The notes beneath the pieces were generated by a model. That model was not told the origin of the DNA and did not search any database. It was given only the letters and a program-made list of their open reading frames with translations. This document shows, in pieces, positions 35,015 through 44,518 of a stretch of DNA of 64,000 nt. This DNA comes from Burkholderiales bacterium (GTDB lineage: Bacteria; Pseudomonadota; Gammaproteobacteria; Burkholderiales; Burkholderiaceae_C), in NCBI GenBank assembly GCA_017307855.1, contig JAFKGD010000001.1, positions 589,340-653,339 on the forward strand. Direction: 5' to 3'. A program made the translations under genes and the position numbers. Numbering within the stretch: position 1 is the first letter of the stretch; every line of letters starts with the position of its first letter.

Positions 35015-35935
35015 TCAGGCCGGCGACGGCCCGGGTGCCGCAGTGGCCGGCACCGGATCGGCCACGGCCGGCGTCGCCAGCCGCAGCAGGCGCACCGCGT
35101 TGTCCTTCAGGATGCCGGGCATCACCTCCGGCTTGAAGCCCGCATCCTGGAAGTCCTTCATCCAGCGGTCGGGCGTGATGAGCGGGTAGTCGCTGCCGAA
35201 CAGCACGCGGTCCTTGAGCAGCGTGTTGGCGTATTGCACCAGCTGCTTCGGAAAGTACTTGGGGCTCCAGCCCGAGAGGTCGATCCACACGTTGGGCTTG
35301 TGCGTGGCCACGGAGAGGGCCTCGTCCTGCCACGGGAAGCTGGGGTGGGCCATGACGATCTGCATGTCGGGAAAGTCGATCGCCACGTCGTCCAGGTGCA
35401 TCGGGTTGCTGTACTCCAGCCGCAAGCCGCCACCGCAACGCATGCCCGAGCCGATGCCGCTGTGCCCGGTGTGGAAGATGGCCGGCATGCCGTACTCGGC
35501 GATCACCTCGTAGATGGGCCAGGCCATGCGGTCGTAGGGGTGATAGCCCTGCACCGTCGGGTGGAACTTGAAGCCCTTCACACCGTGCTGCTCGATCAGG
35601 CGCCTGGCCTCGCGCGCACCCATCTTGCCCTTGTGCGGATCAATGCTGGCGAAGGCGATCATCATGTCGCTGTTCTTCGACGCGGCCTCTGCGATCTCCT
35701 CGTTGGGGATGCGCATGCGGCCCATGTTCGACTCGGCATCCACCATGAACATCACCAGGCCCAGCTTGCGCTCGCGGTAGTAGTCGATGCTTTCCTGGAT
35801 GGTCGGGCGCCGGCCCGACTTGAAGTACTTGTCGGCCGCGCGGTCGAACTCTTCGCCGTAGTTGTCGAACGGGTTCCAGCAGCTCACCTCGGCGTGCGTG
35901 TGGATGTCGATGGCCACGAGGTTCTGGTAGTCCAT
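35015..35935 (-). CDS. couO: Amidohydrolase-family protein, CouO-like 4-hydroxyphenyl-beta-ketoacyl-CoA hydrolase
   Basis: The 306-residue metal-dependent TIM-barrel hydrolase (amidohydrolase-2 family) has likely metal ligands in AIDIHTHAE (residues 8-16), IFHTGHSG, VMAHPSFPW and LFGSDYPL. In Rhodococcus (couO) and Agrobacterium hydroxycinnamate loci, a protein of this family, next to a cinnamoyl-CoA ligase, hydratase and SDR dehydrogenase, performs retro-Claisen cleavage of the beta-ketoacyl-CoA to a benzoate and acetyl-CoA. All those partners follow here in divergent orientation. A decarboxylase role is the alternative. ATG 35935 was chosen by homology of the N-terminus; the longer frame upstream is implausible. 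Confidence 0.75.
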   Translation of the reverse strand: MDYQNLVAIDIHTHAEVSCWNPFDNYGEEFDRAADKYFKSGRRPTIQESIDYYRERKLGLVMFMVDAESNMGRMRIPNEEIAEAASKNSDMMIAFASIDPHKGKMGAREARRLIEQHGVKGFKFHPTVQGYHPYDRMAWPIYEVIAEYGMPAIFHTGHSGIGSGMRCGGGLRLEYSNPMHLDDVAIDFPDMQIVMAHPSFPWQDEALSVATHKPNVWIDLSGWSPKYFPKQLVQYANTLLKDRVLFGSDYPLITPDRWMKDFQDAGFKPEVMPGILKDNAVRLLRLATPAVADPVPATAAPGPSPA

Positions 35936-35985
35936 GGTCAGGTATGTCTCCGGGTAAACACCGAGCAAATGCGGTGCGTGTTGCC

Positions 35986-36014
35986 TTGAACTGGTTATAT
36001 CGCATAACCATAAT
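35986..36014 (+). promoter_or_regulatory. Promoter of the hydroxycinnamate operon with palindromic operator in the spacer
   Basis: TTGAAC (35986-35991) and CATAAT (36009-36014) are exactly 17 bases apart, a good sigma-70 pair. The spacer is filled by the inverted repeat GGTTAT-ATCGC-ATAACC (35993-36009). It lies in the 102-base divergent gap between couO and the hydratase gene. A MarR-type repressor, probably the one at 48131, would block polymerase here. Confidence 0.65.
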
Positions 36015-36037
36015 CGTCCCAAGCAATTCAGGCAATC

Positions 36038-36814
36038 ATGACCCAGAACAAAGACATCCACTTCGAGATGCGCGGCCACGTCGCTGTCGTGCGGCTCACA
36101 CGCGGCGCCAAGCGCAACGCACTGTCCGACGCGCTCATCCTCGCGATCCGCGACGTGTTCGACAACCTGCCCGACACCGCGCGCGCCGCTGTGATCGACG
36201 GCGAGGGCGACCATTTCTGCGCCGGCCTCGACCTCTCCGAACTCAAGGAGCGCGACGCCGGCCAGGGCCTGCACCACTCGCGCATGTGGCATGCCGCGCT
36301 CGAGCGCGTGCAGCAGGGCCCCGTGCCGGTGATCGCCTCGCTGCATGGCGCGGTGGTGGGTGGCGGGCTCGAGCTCGCCAGCGCCTGCCACATCCGCGTG
36401 GCCGACGCCACCACCTTCTACGCGCTGCCCGAGGGCTCGCGCGGCATCTTCGTGGGCGGCGGCGGTGCGGTGCGCATCCCGCGCCTGATCGGCGCCGCGC
36501 GCATGACCGACATGATGCTCACCGGCCGTGTCTACCGGGCCGAGGAAGGCGAGCGCGCCGGCTTCGCGCAGTACCTCGTGCCGGCCGGCCAGTCGTTCGA
36601 CAAGGCCTTCGAGCTGGCCGAGCGCGTCGCGCAGAACGCGCCGCTGACCAACTACGCGCTGATGCACGCCCTGCCGCGCATCGCCGAGCAGCCGGCCGAC
36701 CAGGGTTTCTTCACCGAGGCGCTGATGGCCGCCATCGCGCAGAGCGCGCCCGAGGCCAAGGACCGCGTGCGCGCCTTCCTCGAAGGGCGCGCGGCCAAGG
36801 TCAACGCGGGCTAG
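36038..36814 (+). CDS. Crotonase-family enoyl-CoA hydratase, CouM-like
   Basis: The 258-residue crotonase has oxyanion-hole segments in HFCAGLDLSEL near residue 63 and HGAVVGGGLELASACHI near 106, and an active-site acidic residue in FYALPEGSRGIF near 132. It does not look like the feruloyl-CoA hydratase/lyase Ech, whose conserved WGIPPGN-type region is missing, so simple hydration of feruloyl-CoA is expected rather than cleavage to vanillin. It is the first gene after the operator-promoter at 35986, with feruloyl-CoA synthase next. Confidence 0.78.
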   Translation: MTQNKDIHFEMRGHVAVVRLTRGAKRNALSDALILAIRDVFDNLPDTARAAVIDGEGDHFCAGLDLSELKERDAGQGLHHSRMWHAALERVQQGPVPVIASLHGAVVGGGLELASACHIRVADATTFYALPEGSRGIFVGGGGAVRIPRLIGAARMTDMMLTGRVYRAEEGERAGFAQYLVPAGQSFDKAFELAERVAQNAPLTNYALMHALPRIAEQPADQGFFTEALMAAIAQSAPEAKDRVRAFLEGRAAKVNAG

Positions 36815-36870
36815 CCCGCACGGCGACCTCCGACTCCGAACAGAAGAACACCACCCGAGAGATGCGAGAG

Positions 36871-38787
36871 ATGAGCGAGACAAACACCGCAAGCCGCGAG
36901 CCGAAATACCGCCCCCTGGCCTTCGGCGTGACGCGCGTGAACCTGCGCGACGGCGCCGATGGTGTGCGCTACATGCGCGCCGACGTCGAGCTGCAATCGT
37001 GCGCCCACCGCATGACCGACCGCCTGCTGCACTGGGCCGACCGGGTGCCGCAGCAACTGTTCATGGCGCAGCGCGCGCGCCACGCCGACGGCAGCCTGGG
37101 CGACTGGCAGGGCATCACCTGGGCCGAAGCGGTGCAGAAAGCGCGCGCCATCGGCCAGGCCCTGCTGGATCGCGGTCTCTCGGCCGACCGGCCCGTGGCC
37201 ATCCTCAGCGAGAACGGCCTCGACCACGCCATGGTGGCGCTGGGCTGCCTGTACGTGGGCATTCCGTGGTGCCCCGTCTCGCCGGCCTACTCCATCGTCA
37301 GCCAGGACTACGACAAGCTGCGCCACGTGCTGACCACGCTCACGCCGGGGCTGGTTTTCGCGGCCGACGGCGCGCGCTACGCCAAGGCCATCCAGGCCAC
37401 CGTGGGAGCCGACGTGGAAGTGGTGCTGGGCTCGGGCGAGATCGCCGGCCGCCAGACCACCGCCCTGTCCGACCTGCTGGCCACGCCGCCCACCCCGGCC
37501 GTCGAGGCCGCGCGCGAGGCCACGGGCCCGGACACCATCGCCAAGTTCCTGTTCACCTCGGGCTCGACCAAGATGCCCAAGGCCGTGATCAACACGCACG
37601 GCATGTGGTGCGCCAACCAGCAGCAGATGCGCCAGTCGATGCCGGTGCTGGCCACCGAGACGGAAGGCCAGCATCCGGTGCTGGTCGACTGGCTGCCCTG
37701 GAACCACACCTTCGGCGGCAATCACAACGTCGGCATGGTGATCTACAACGGCGGCACGCTCTACATCGACGACGGCAAGCCCACCCCCGCGCTCATGCAC
37801 GAAACGCTGCGCAACCTGCGCGAGGTGGCGCCCACGGTGTACTTCAACGTGCCCACGGGCTTCGAGGCCATCGCCAACGCGATGAAGACCGACGCCCAGC
37901 TGCGCAAGACCCTGCTCTCGCGCGTGAAGATGTTCTTCTACTCGGGCGCCGCGCTGGCGCAGCCCGTGTGGGACAGCCTGCACGCCACACAGGAGGCCGA
38001 GGTGGGCGAGCGCATCGTCATGGGCACCGGCCTGGGCATGACCGAGTCGTCGCCCTTCGCCGTGTTCGTCACCAATCCGAATGTGAAGGCCGGCTATATC
38101 GGCGTGCCCACGCCGGGACTCGAGCTCAAGCTCATCCCCGTGGATGGCAAGACCGAGGTGCGCTACAAGGGCCCCAACATCACGCCGGGCTACTGGCGCT
38201 CGCCCGATGCCACGGCCGAGGCGTTCGACGAGGAAGGCTTCTTCTCCACCGGCGACGCCGTGCAGTGGATCGACGAGAACGACGTGCACCAGGGCCTGCG
38301 CTTCGACGGCCGCATCGCCGAAGACTTCAAGCTCGCCACCGGCACCTTCGTGAGCGTGGGCCCGATGCGCGCGAAGATCATCGCCGCCGGCGCGCCCTAC
38401 GTGCAGGACGTGGTCCTGACCGGCATCAACCTCAAGGAAGTGGGCGCGCTGGTGTTTCCCACCGGTGCCGTCCGCCAGCTCTCGGGCCTGCCCGCCGATG
38501 CGCCGCTGGCCGAGGTGGTCGCCAGCGAGCCCGTGCGCGCCCGCATGCAACAGCTGATCGACGACCTGGCCAAGACGGCCACGGGCAGCGCCAACCGCAT
38601 CGCGCGCCTGCATGTGCTGGCCGAGCCGCCCTCCATCGACAAGGGCGAAGTCACCGACAAGGGCTCGATCAATCAGCGCTCGGTGCTCAAGCACCGCGAC
38701 GCGCTGGTGCAGGCCTTCCACGAAGGCACGCTGCCCCACACCGTGCTGCCTACCCCCGCGAAGCAGACCGCCGGAGCCGCCGCATGA
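36871..38787 (+). CDS. fcs: Feruloyl-CoA synthase
   Basis: The 638-residue AMP-forming acyl-CoA synthetase activates ferulate and related hydroxycinnamates. The N-terminal block FGVTRVNLRDGADGVRYMRA is characteristic of Fcs. The AMP/phosphate loop is in FLFTSGSTKMPKAVINTH near residue 228, DWLPWNHTFGGNHNVG follows, and the adenylation motif GLGMTESSPFAVF is near 390. In-frame ATG 36862 is nearly as likely a start as 36871. It overlaps the SDR gene by 4 bases. Confidence 0.92.
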   Translation: MSETNTASREPKYRPLAFGVTRVNLRDGADGVRYMRADVELQSCAHRMTDRLLHWADRVPQQLFMAQRARHADGSLGDWQGITWAEAVQKARAIGQALLDRGLSADRPVAILSENGLDHAMVALGCLYVGIPWCPVSPAYSIVSQDYDKLRHVLTTLTPGLVFAADGARYAKAIQATVGADVEVVLGSGEIAGRQTTALSDLLATPPTPAVEAAREATGPDTIAKFLFTSGSTKMPKAVINTHGMWCANQQQMRQSMPVLATETEGQHPVLVDWLPWNHTFGGNHNVGMVIYNGGTLYIDDGKPTPALMHETLRNLREVAPTVYFNVPTGFEAIANAMKTDAQLRKTLLSRVKMFFYSGAALAQPVWDSLHATQEAEVGERIVMGTGLGMTESSPFAVFVTNPNVKAGYIGVPTPGLELKLIPVDGKTEVRYKGPNITPGYWRSPDATAEAFDEEGFFSTGDAVQWIDENDVHQGLRFDGRIAEDFKLATGTFVSVGPMRAKIIAAGAPYVQDVVLTGINLKEVGALVFPTGAVRQLSGLPADAPLAEVVASEPVRARMQQLIDDLAKTATGSANRIARLHVLAEPPSIDKGEVTDKGSINQRSVLKHRDALVQAFHEGTLPHTVLPTPAKQTAGAAA

Positions 38788-39548
38788 AGATCGCAGGACA
38801 CGCCGCACTCGTCACCGGTGGCGCCTCGGGCCTGGGCGAAGCGACCGCGCGCGAACTCGCACGCCAGGGCGCCCGGGTCGCGGTGCTCGACGTCAATCTC
38901 GATCTGGCCCAGAAGGTGGCGGCCGACATCGGCGGCCTCGCGATCCGCTGCGACATCACCAGCGCCGAGAGCGCACAGGCCGCCATCGACCAGGCCGCCG
39001 CCGCGCACGGTCCGGCGCGCATCCTCATGAACATCGCCGGCATCGGCACGGCTAAGCGCATCGTGAGCCGCGACGGCAACCCGGCGCCGCTGGAAGACTT
39101 CGCGCGCGTCGTCAACGTGAACCTGGTGGGCGCCTACAACGTGACGCGCCTCTTCGCCGCCGCCTGCGCCAGGCTGCCCGCGCTCGAGGATGGCGAGCGC
39201 GGCACGATCCTGTTCACGGCGTCCGTCGCCGCCTTCGACGGCCAGGTGGGCCAGCAGGCCTACAGCGCCAGCAAGGGCGGCATCGTCGGCATGACGCTGC
39301 CGATGGCGCGCGATCTGGCGCAGCACGGCATCCGCGTGTGCACCATCGCGCCGGGCCTGTTCGCCACGCCGCTCATGAAAGAGCTGCCCGAAGCGGTGCA
39401 GCAATCGCTGGCGGCCTCGATCCCGTTCCCTTCGCGCCTGGGCAAGCCCGACGAATTCGCCGAACTGGCTGCGCATTTCGTGACCAACGGCCACCTCAAC
39501 GGCGAAGTGATCCGCCTCGACGGCGCGTTGCGCATGGCACCTCGCTAG
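38784..39548 (+). CDS. SDR 3-hydroxyacyl-CoA dehydrogenase, CouN-like
   Basis: The 254-residue short-chain dehydrogenase is of the HSD10 type. The cofactor loop is ALVTGGASGLGEATAREL (residues 7-24), Asp in AVLDVN selects NAD+, NIAG follows, and the catalytic Ser and YxxxK are in FTASVAAF and AYSASKGGI near residue 160. In this locus it should oxidise the 3-hydroxy-3-(4-hydroxy-3-methoxyphenyl)propanoyl-CoA made by the hydratase to the beta-keto thioester for CouO. It is coupled to fcs by overlap. Confidence 0.85.
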   Translation: MKIAGHAALVTGGASGLGEATARELARQGARVAVLDVNLDLAQKVAADIGGLAIRCDITSAESAQAAIDQAAAAHGPARILMNIAGIGTAKRIVSRDGNPAPLEDFARVVNVNLVGAYNVTRLFAAACARLPALEDGERGTILFTASVAAFDGQVGQQAYSASKGGIVGMTLPMARDLAQHGIRVCTIAPGLFATPLMKELPEAVQQSLAASIPFPSRLGKPDEFAELAAHFVTNGHLNGEVIRLDGALRMAPR

Positions 39549-39617
39549 ACGCCAGGGCAGCAGAGTCGTCCGACCCGTTCCCGTTTTCCCACCTGCATGC
39601 AACCCAAGGAGACAAGC

Positions 39618-40754
39618 ATGACGTTCCAGAAGACCCTCATCACCGCCGCGGTGGCCCTGATGGCCGCCGGCAGTGCACTGGCCGACATCACCGTCGGCGT
39701 GGTGCTGCCCCTGACGGGCCCGGCCTCGGGCCTGGGCATTCCGATGAAGAACCAGATCGAGACCTGGCCCAAGACGCTGGCCGGCGAACCGCTGAAGGTC
39801 ATCATCCTGGACGACGCCACCGACCCCACGGCCGGCACGCGCAACGCCCAGCGCCTGGTCACGCAGGACAAGGTGGACGTGATCATCGGCTCGGCCGCCA
39901 CGCCCGTGGCCATCCCGATCGCCGATGTGGCGGCTGCCGCCGGCACGGTGCAGCTGGCGGCGTCGCCCGCGGGCCTGCCGCCGGGCAAGGACAAGTGGAC
40001 CTTCCGCCTGCCGCAGTCCAACGGCGTCATGGCCCACGCGATGATCAACCACATGAAGAAGCAGAACGTGAAGACGGTCGGCTTCCTGGGTTACACCGAC
40101 GCCTACGGCGAACTCTGGCTCAAGGACTTCACGGCCGAGGCCGAGAAGAACGGCATCAAGGTGATCGCCACCGAACGCTTCGCGCGCGCCGACACCAGCG
40201 TGACGGCCCAGGCGCTCAAGCTCGTCTCGGCCAACCCCGACGCGATGCTGGTGGTGGCCTCGGGCTCGGGCGCGGCCATGCCGCAGATGGGCATCGTCGA
40301 CCGTGGCTACAAGGGCAAGATCTACCAGACGCACGCCGCGGCCACGCGCGACCTGATGCGCGTGGGCGGCAAGGCGGTCGAAGGCACCTTCGTCGTCTCG
40401 GGCCCCGCGGTGATCGCCGAGCAGCTGCCCGACAGCCACCCCTCCAAGAAGGACGCCATCGCCTTCGTGCAGGGCTACGAGAAAGTGTATGGCGCCGGCT
40501 CGCGCAACCAGTTCGCCGGCCATGGCTACGACGCGCTCAAGGTGCTCGAGAAGGCCGTGCCCGTGGCGCAGAAGAAGGCCAAGCCCGGCACGCCCGAGTT
40601 CCGCGCCGCGCTGCGTGACGCCTTCGAAGGCATGGGCCGCACCGTGCTGGCCCACGGCATCCTGAACTGGACGGCCGACGACCACTGGGGCTTCACCAAC
40701 GAAACCGGCGTGATGCTCAAGGTCGTGAACGGCGAGTTCAAGGTCGAGCAGTAA
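39618..40754 (+). CDS. Periplasmic binding protein of the hydroxycinnamate ABC importer
   Basis: The 378-residue Liv-type binding protein has a signal peptide (MTFQKTLITAAVALMAAGSA, then LADI). The mature start ITVGVVLPLTGPASGLGIP is typical. ATG 39618 follows a strong AAGGAGA site; the ATG at 39597 does not. It comes between the catabolic genes and its permeases in one co-directional series. The ligand is probably ferulate, p-coumarate or a related phenylpropanoid, by context. Confidence 0.9.
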   Translation: MTFQKTLITAAVALMAAGSALADITVGVVLPLTGPASGLGIPMKNQIETWPKTLAGEPLKVIILDDATDPTAGTRNAQRLVTQDKVDVIIGSAATPVAIPIADVAAAAGTVQLAASPAGLPPGKDKWTFRLPQSNGVMAHAMINHMKKQNVKTVGFLGYTDAYGELWLKDFTAEAEKNGIKVIATERFARADTSVTAQALKLVSANPDAMLVVASGSGAAMPQMGIVDRGYKGKIYQTHAAATRDLMRVGGKAVEGTFVVSGPAVIAEQLPDSHPSKKDAIAFVQGYEKVYGAGSRNQFAGHGYDALKVLEKAVPVAQKKAKPGTPEFRAALRDAFEGMGRTVLAHGILNWTADDHWGFTNETGVMLKVVNGEFKVEQ

Positions 40755-40874
40755 GCCGGCAGAAGGCGGCATGCCGGCCCGGCGCCGGCGCGCCGCCTTC
40801 TTCACTTTCTCCGTTTCCTGCGGCCCGGTGGCCGCGGGCCCCAGCAGTACCAACCCGCCACCACCTCGCCAGCC

Positions 40875-41915
40875 ATGGACTTCTCGATCGCCAGCATCCT
40901 CCTGCTGGATGGGCTCACCAACGGCGCGATCTATGCCCTGCTGGGCATGGCCATCGTGCTCGTGTTCGCGGTGACCCGCATCATCTTCATTCCCCAGGGT
41001 GAGTTCGTCGCGTATGGCGCGCTCACCCTGGCCATCTTCCAGACCGGCAAGACGCCGGGCACCGTGTGGCTGCTGCTGATCGTGGCGGCCGTCGCCGCGC
41101 TGATGGAGTTCACCACCGTGCTGCGCCATGGCGCGGGCACCGCGCGCGCGCTCACGGGCGCGGCGCGCACCTTCGTGCCGGCGGCCGTGATCTGCGGCGT
41201 GGCCTGGTGGGCCGCGCCACACAACTTCCCGCTGCCAGTGCAGGCGCTGCTCACCATCCTCATCGTCACTGCCTTCGGCCCGCTGGTGTATCGCGTGGCC
41301 TACGAGTCGCTGGCCGACCGCAGCCCGCTGATCCTGCTGATCGTCTCGGTGGGCGTGCACTTCGCCATGACCGGCCTGGGCCTGCTGTTCTTCGGCGCCG
41401 AAGGCTTCCGCAACCCGACGTTCTGGGATTTCCGCCTGGCGGCAGGCCCGGTCACCTTCAGCGGGCAGGCCATCATCATCTTCGCGGCATCGGCGGTGCT
41501 GATCCTGGCGCTGTGGCTCTTCTTCGAGCGCACGCTCTACGGCCGCGCGCTGCGCGCCACCGCCGTCAACCGGCTGGGCGCGCGCCTCATGGGCATTTCC
41601 ACGCGCACGGCGGGGCAGCTCACGTTCGCGATGGCCGGCCTGATCGGCGCGCTGTCGGGGTTGCTCATCGGCCCCACCACCACCGTGTTCTACGACTCGG
41701 GCTTCCTCATTGGCCTCAAGGGCTTCGTGGCCGCGGTGATCGCCGGGCTGGCCAGCTACCCGGTCGCGCTGGTCGGCGCGCTGGCCGTGGGCACGGTGGA
41801 GGCGTTCGGCTCGTTCTGGGCCAGCGCGTTCAAGGAGGTGATCGTGTTCACGATCATCCTGCCGGTGCTGCTGTGGCGTTCGCTCGCCTCGGGCCATTCG
41901 GACGAGGATCACTGA
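40875..41915 (+). CDS. livH: Liv-type ABC permease (LivH) of the hydroxycinnamate importer
   Basis: The 346-residue permease has [40 protein letters not shown] at its start, the LivH signature. An extra hydrophobic block around residues 55-130 makes it about 50 residues longer than the LivH at 1398. [22 protein letters not shown] near residue 217 is the coupling loop. The fused LivM-LivG gene begins one base after its stop. The 120 bases before it contain no gene. Confidence 0.92.
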   Translation: MDFSIASILLLDGLTNGAIYALLGMAIVLVFAVTRIIFIPQGEFVAYGALTLAIFQTGKTPGTVWLLLIVAAVAALMEFTTVLRHGAGTARALTGAARTFVPAAVICGVAWWAAPHNFPLPVQALLTILIVTAFGPLVYRVAYESLADRSPLILLIVSVGVHFAMTGLGLLFFGAEGFRNPTFWDFRLAAGPVTFSGQAIIIFAASAVLILALWLFFERTLYGRALRATAVNRLGARLMGISTRTAGQLTFAMAGLIGALSGLLIGPTTTVFYDSGFLIGLKGFVAAVIAGLASYPVALVGALAVGTVEAFGSFWASAFKEVIVFTIILPVLLWRSLASGHSDEDH

Positions 41916-41916
41916 A

Positions 41917-43740
41917 ATGCAGATGCCTTCCACTTCCTCTGCCCTGCCTGCCGGCACCGCCCCTGCACGCGGCAGCGCGCTGCGCACCTGGGGCCCGCTG
42001 GCGCTCATCCTCGTGCTGGCCGCGCTGCCCCTGCTGCCGCTGCCCGATTTCTGGATCATCCAGCTCAACTACATCGGCATCTACGTGCTGCCGGTGCTGG
42101 GCCTGGTACTGCTCACCGGCGTGGCGGGGCTGACCTCGTTCGGCCAGGCCGCGTTCGTGGGCATCGGTGCCTACACCAGCGCGGTGCTCACCACGCAGGC
42201 GGGCTTCTCGCCGTGGATCACGCTGTTCATCGGCCTGGCCATCACGGCCGGCAGCGCGCTGGTCATCGGCGCGATCACGCTGCGCATGTCGGGGCACTTC
42301 CTGCCGCTGGCCACCATCGCCTGGGGCCTGTCGCTCTACTACCTGATGGGCAACCTGCAGACGCTGGGCAAGTACGACGGCATCCTGGGCGTGCCGGGGC
42401 TGGAACTGTTCGGGCTCGAACTCGGGCAGCAGCGCGTGTTCTACGTGCTGGTCTGGACCTTCGCCATCCTGGCCGCGTTCGCCGTGATCCGCCTGCTCGA
42501 CTCGCGCACCGGGCGCGCCATCCGCGCGCTGTCGGGCGGCTCGCAGATGGCCGAGGCCATGGGCGTGAGCACGCTGCGCCACAAGATCGGCATCTTCGTG
42601 CTGGCCGCCTGCCTGGCGTCGATCTCGGGCTGGCTGTTCGCGCACTTCCAGCGCACAGTCAATCCGTCGCCCTTCGGCCTCAAGATGGGCATCGAGTACC
42701 TCTTCATGGCCGTGCTCGGCGGCGCTGGCCACGTCTGGGGCGCCATCGCGGGCGCGGGCGTGGTCAAGCTCATGGAAGACCAGTTGCAGGTGCTGCTGCC
42801 GATGCTGATCGGCACCAGCGGCAGTTACGAGGTGATCGTGTTCGGCATCCTGCTGGTGCTGGTGCTCAAGTACCTGCCCAGCGGCCTGTGGGACTTCGTC
42901 GACCGCCGCCTGCCGCGCCGCCTCCGCATGCGCGACTGGGATGCCGCCCCGCCGCTGCCCGAGCGTGCCCGCCCCGCCGCTGGCGAGGTGGTGCTGCAGG
43001 TAGAGGCCGTGCGCAAGACCTTCGGCGGGCTGGTGGCCGTCAACGACATCAGCTTCGACATCCGAGCCGGCGAGATCAAGGGCCTGATCGGCCCCAACGG
43101 CGCCGGCAAGTCCACCACGTTCAACCTGATCACGGGCCTGCTGTCGCTGTCGGGCGGCGCGGTGAAGTTCCGTGGCGAAGCCATCAGCGGCCTGCCCTCG
43201 CGCCAGATCGCGCGGCGCGGCATTGCGCGCACCTTCCAGCACGTCAAGCTCATCCCCGACATGACGGTGCTGGAGAACGTGGCGCTGGGCGCGCACCTGC
43301 GCGGCCACAAGGGCTCGTTCGCCGCCATGCTGCGTACCGACCGCGCCGAAGAGCGCCAGCTCATGCGCGAGGCCGAGCGCCAGTTGCGCCGCGTCGGCAT
43401 GGGCGAGTACCTGCACGAGCTGGCCGGCAACCTGGCCATGGGCCAGCAGCGCCTGCTGGAAATCGCGCGCGCCCTGTGCGCCGACCCGGCCCTGCTGCTG
43501 CTCGACGAGCCCGCCGCCGGCCTGCGCCACAAGGAAAAGCAGGCGCTGGCCGACGTGCTGCGCCAGTTGCGCAGCGAAGGCCTGAGCATCCTGCTGGTCG
43601 AGCACGACATGGGCCTGGTGATGGACGTGTGCGACCGCATGGTCGTGATGGAGTTCGGCACGTACCTCATGGAAGGCACGCCGGCCGAAGTTCAGCAAAG
43701 CCCGGCCGTGCGCGCCGCCTACCTCGGCACGGAGCACTAA
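41917..43740 (+). CDS. Fused LivM permease - LivG ATPase
   Basis: This 607-residue single chain carries a LivM permease domain (residues 20-340; LLTGVAGLTSFGQAAFVGIGAYTSAVL near 65) joined to a LivG ATPase domain (residues 355-607). Walker A is GPNGAGKST at 392-400, the signature AMGQQRLLEIARAL follows, and Walker B is LLLLDEPAAGL. There is no stop or frameshift between the domains. Such fusions occur in some aromatic-acid importers of proteobacteria, but the other Liv operon of this window (432-1394 and 1-435) keeps them separate. It is followed one base later by livF. Confidence 0.93.
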   Translation: MQMPSTSSALPAGTAPARGSALRTWGPLALILVLAALPLLPLPDFWIIQLNYIGIYVLPVLGLVLLTGVAGLTSFGQAAFVGIGAYTSAVLTTQAGFSPWITLFIGLAITAGSALVIGAITLRMSGHFLPLATIAWGLSLYYLMGNLQTLGKYDGILGVPGLELFGLELGQQRVFYVLVWTFAILAAFAVIRLLDSRTGRAIRALSGGSQMAEAMGVSTLRHKIGIFVLAACLASISGWLFAHFQRTVNPSPFGLKMGIEYLFMAVLGGAGHVWGAIAGAGVVKLMEDQLQVLLPMLIGTSGSYEVIVFGILLVLVLKYLPSGLWDFVDRRLPRRLRMRDWDAAPPLPERARPAAGEVVLQVEAVRKTFGGLVAVNDISFDIRAGEIKGLIGPNGAGKSTTFNLITGLLSLSGGAVKFRGEAISGLPSRQIARRGIARTFQHVKLIPDMTVLENVALGAHLRGHKGSFAAMLRTDRAEERQLMREAERQLRRVGMGEYLHELAGNLAMGQQRLLEIARALCADPALLLLDEPAAGLRHKEKQALADVLRQLRSEGLSILLVEHDMGLVMDVCDRMVVMEFGTYLMEGTPAEVQQSPAVRAAYLGTEH

Positions 43741-43741
43741 C

Positions 43742-44518
43742 ATGAGCAACACATCGAACCCCATGCTGCGCGTGCGCGGCCTGCACGCGGGCTACGGCCG
43801 CGCCGAGGTGCTGCACGGCATCGACCTGGAAGCCGCGCCGGGCAGCGTGATCACCGTGATCGGCCCCAACGGCGCCGGCAAGTCCACCCTGCTCAATGCG
43901 CTGATGGGCGTGCTGCCCGCGCGCGGCACGATCGAATTCAACGGCCAGGACATCGGCCGTCTTTCGCTGGAAGAGCGCGTGATGCTGGGCATCGCCCTGG
44001 TGCCCGAGAAGCGCGAGCTGTTCGGCAGCATGAGCGTGGGCGACAACCTCGAGCTCGGCGGCTTCCGCCAGATGCGCGCGGGCAACCGCCAGTGGCGCCA
44101 GCGGCTGGACGACGTGTTCGCGCTGTTCCCGCGCCTGAAGGAACGCCGCGAGCAGCAGGCCGGCACGCTCTCGGGCGGCGAGCGCCAGATGCTGGCCGTG
44201 GGCCGCGCGCTGATGTCGCGCCCCTCGCTGCTGATGCTCGACGAGCCCAGCCTGGGCCTGGCGCCGCTGGTGGTGAAGGAAATCTTCCGCACCATCGATG
44301 CGCTGCGCCAGACCGGCGTGACCATCCTGCTGGTGGAGCAGAACGCGCGCGCCGCGCTGGAAGTGGCCGACCAGGGCTACGTGCTCGAGATGGGCGAGGT
44401 CGGCGTGTCGGGCCCGGCCGCCGAGCTGGCGCACGACCCGCGCGTGATCGACACCTACCTGGGCGCAGCGCGATCGACCGGATCCGCGGCACCAGCCGCC
44501 GAGGGTGCGGCCGCATGA
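43742..44518 (+). CDS. livF: Liv-type ABC ATPase (LivF) of the hydroxycinnamate importer
   Basis: The 258-residue ATPase has Walker A GPNGAGKST at residues 41-49, signature LSGGERQMLAVGRAL near 142, Walker B LLMLDEPSLGLAP near 165, and an H-loop-like segment ILLVEQNARAAL. Those features and its length place it in the LivF group. Its stop overlaps the acyl-CoA dehydrogenase start by 4 bases, which ties import to catabolism. Confidence 0.94.
   Translation: MSNTSNPMLRVRGLHAGYGRAEVLHGIDLEAAPGSVITVIGPNGAGKSTLLNALMGVLPARGTIEFNGQDIGRLSLEERVMLGIALVPEKRELFGSMSVGDNLELGGFRQMRAGNRQWRQRLDDVFALFPRLKERREQQAGTLSGGERQMLAVGRALMSRPSLLMLDEPSLGLAPLVVKEIFRTIDALRQTGVTILLVEQNARAALEVADQGYVLEMGEVGVSGPAAELAHDPRVIDTYLGAARSTGSAAPAAEGAAA

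Noticed and set aside
36038-36814. Feruloyl-CoA hydratase/lyase (Ech), which would make vanillin.
   Set aside because: Conserved Ech features are missing, no vanillin dehydrogenase gene is nearby, and the SDR and CouO-like partners point to the deacetylation route.
38673-42068. Antisense open frames over 1,000 codons long opposite the ferulate operon, the grpE-dnaK-dnaJ genes and the RND pump.
   Set aside because: They lie exactly opposite well-identified genes, have His/Arg/Ala/Gly-rich composition and no recognisable domain; they result from high third-position GC.
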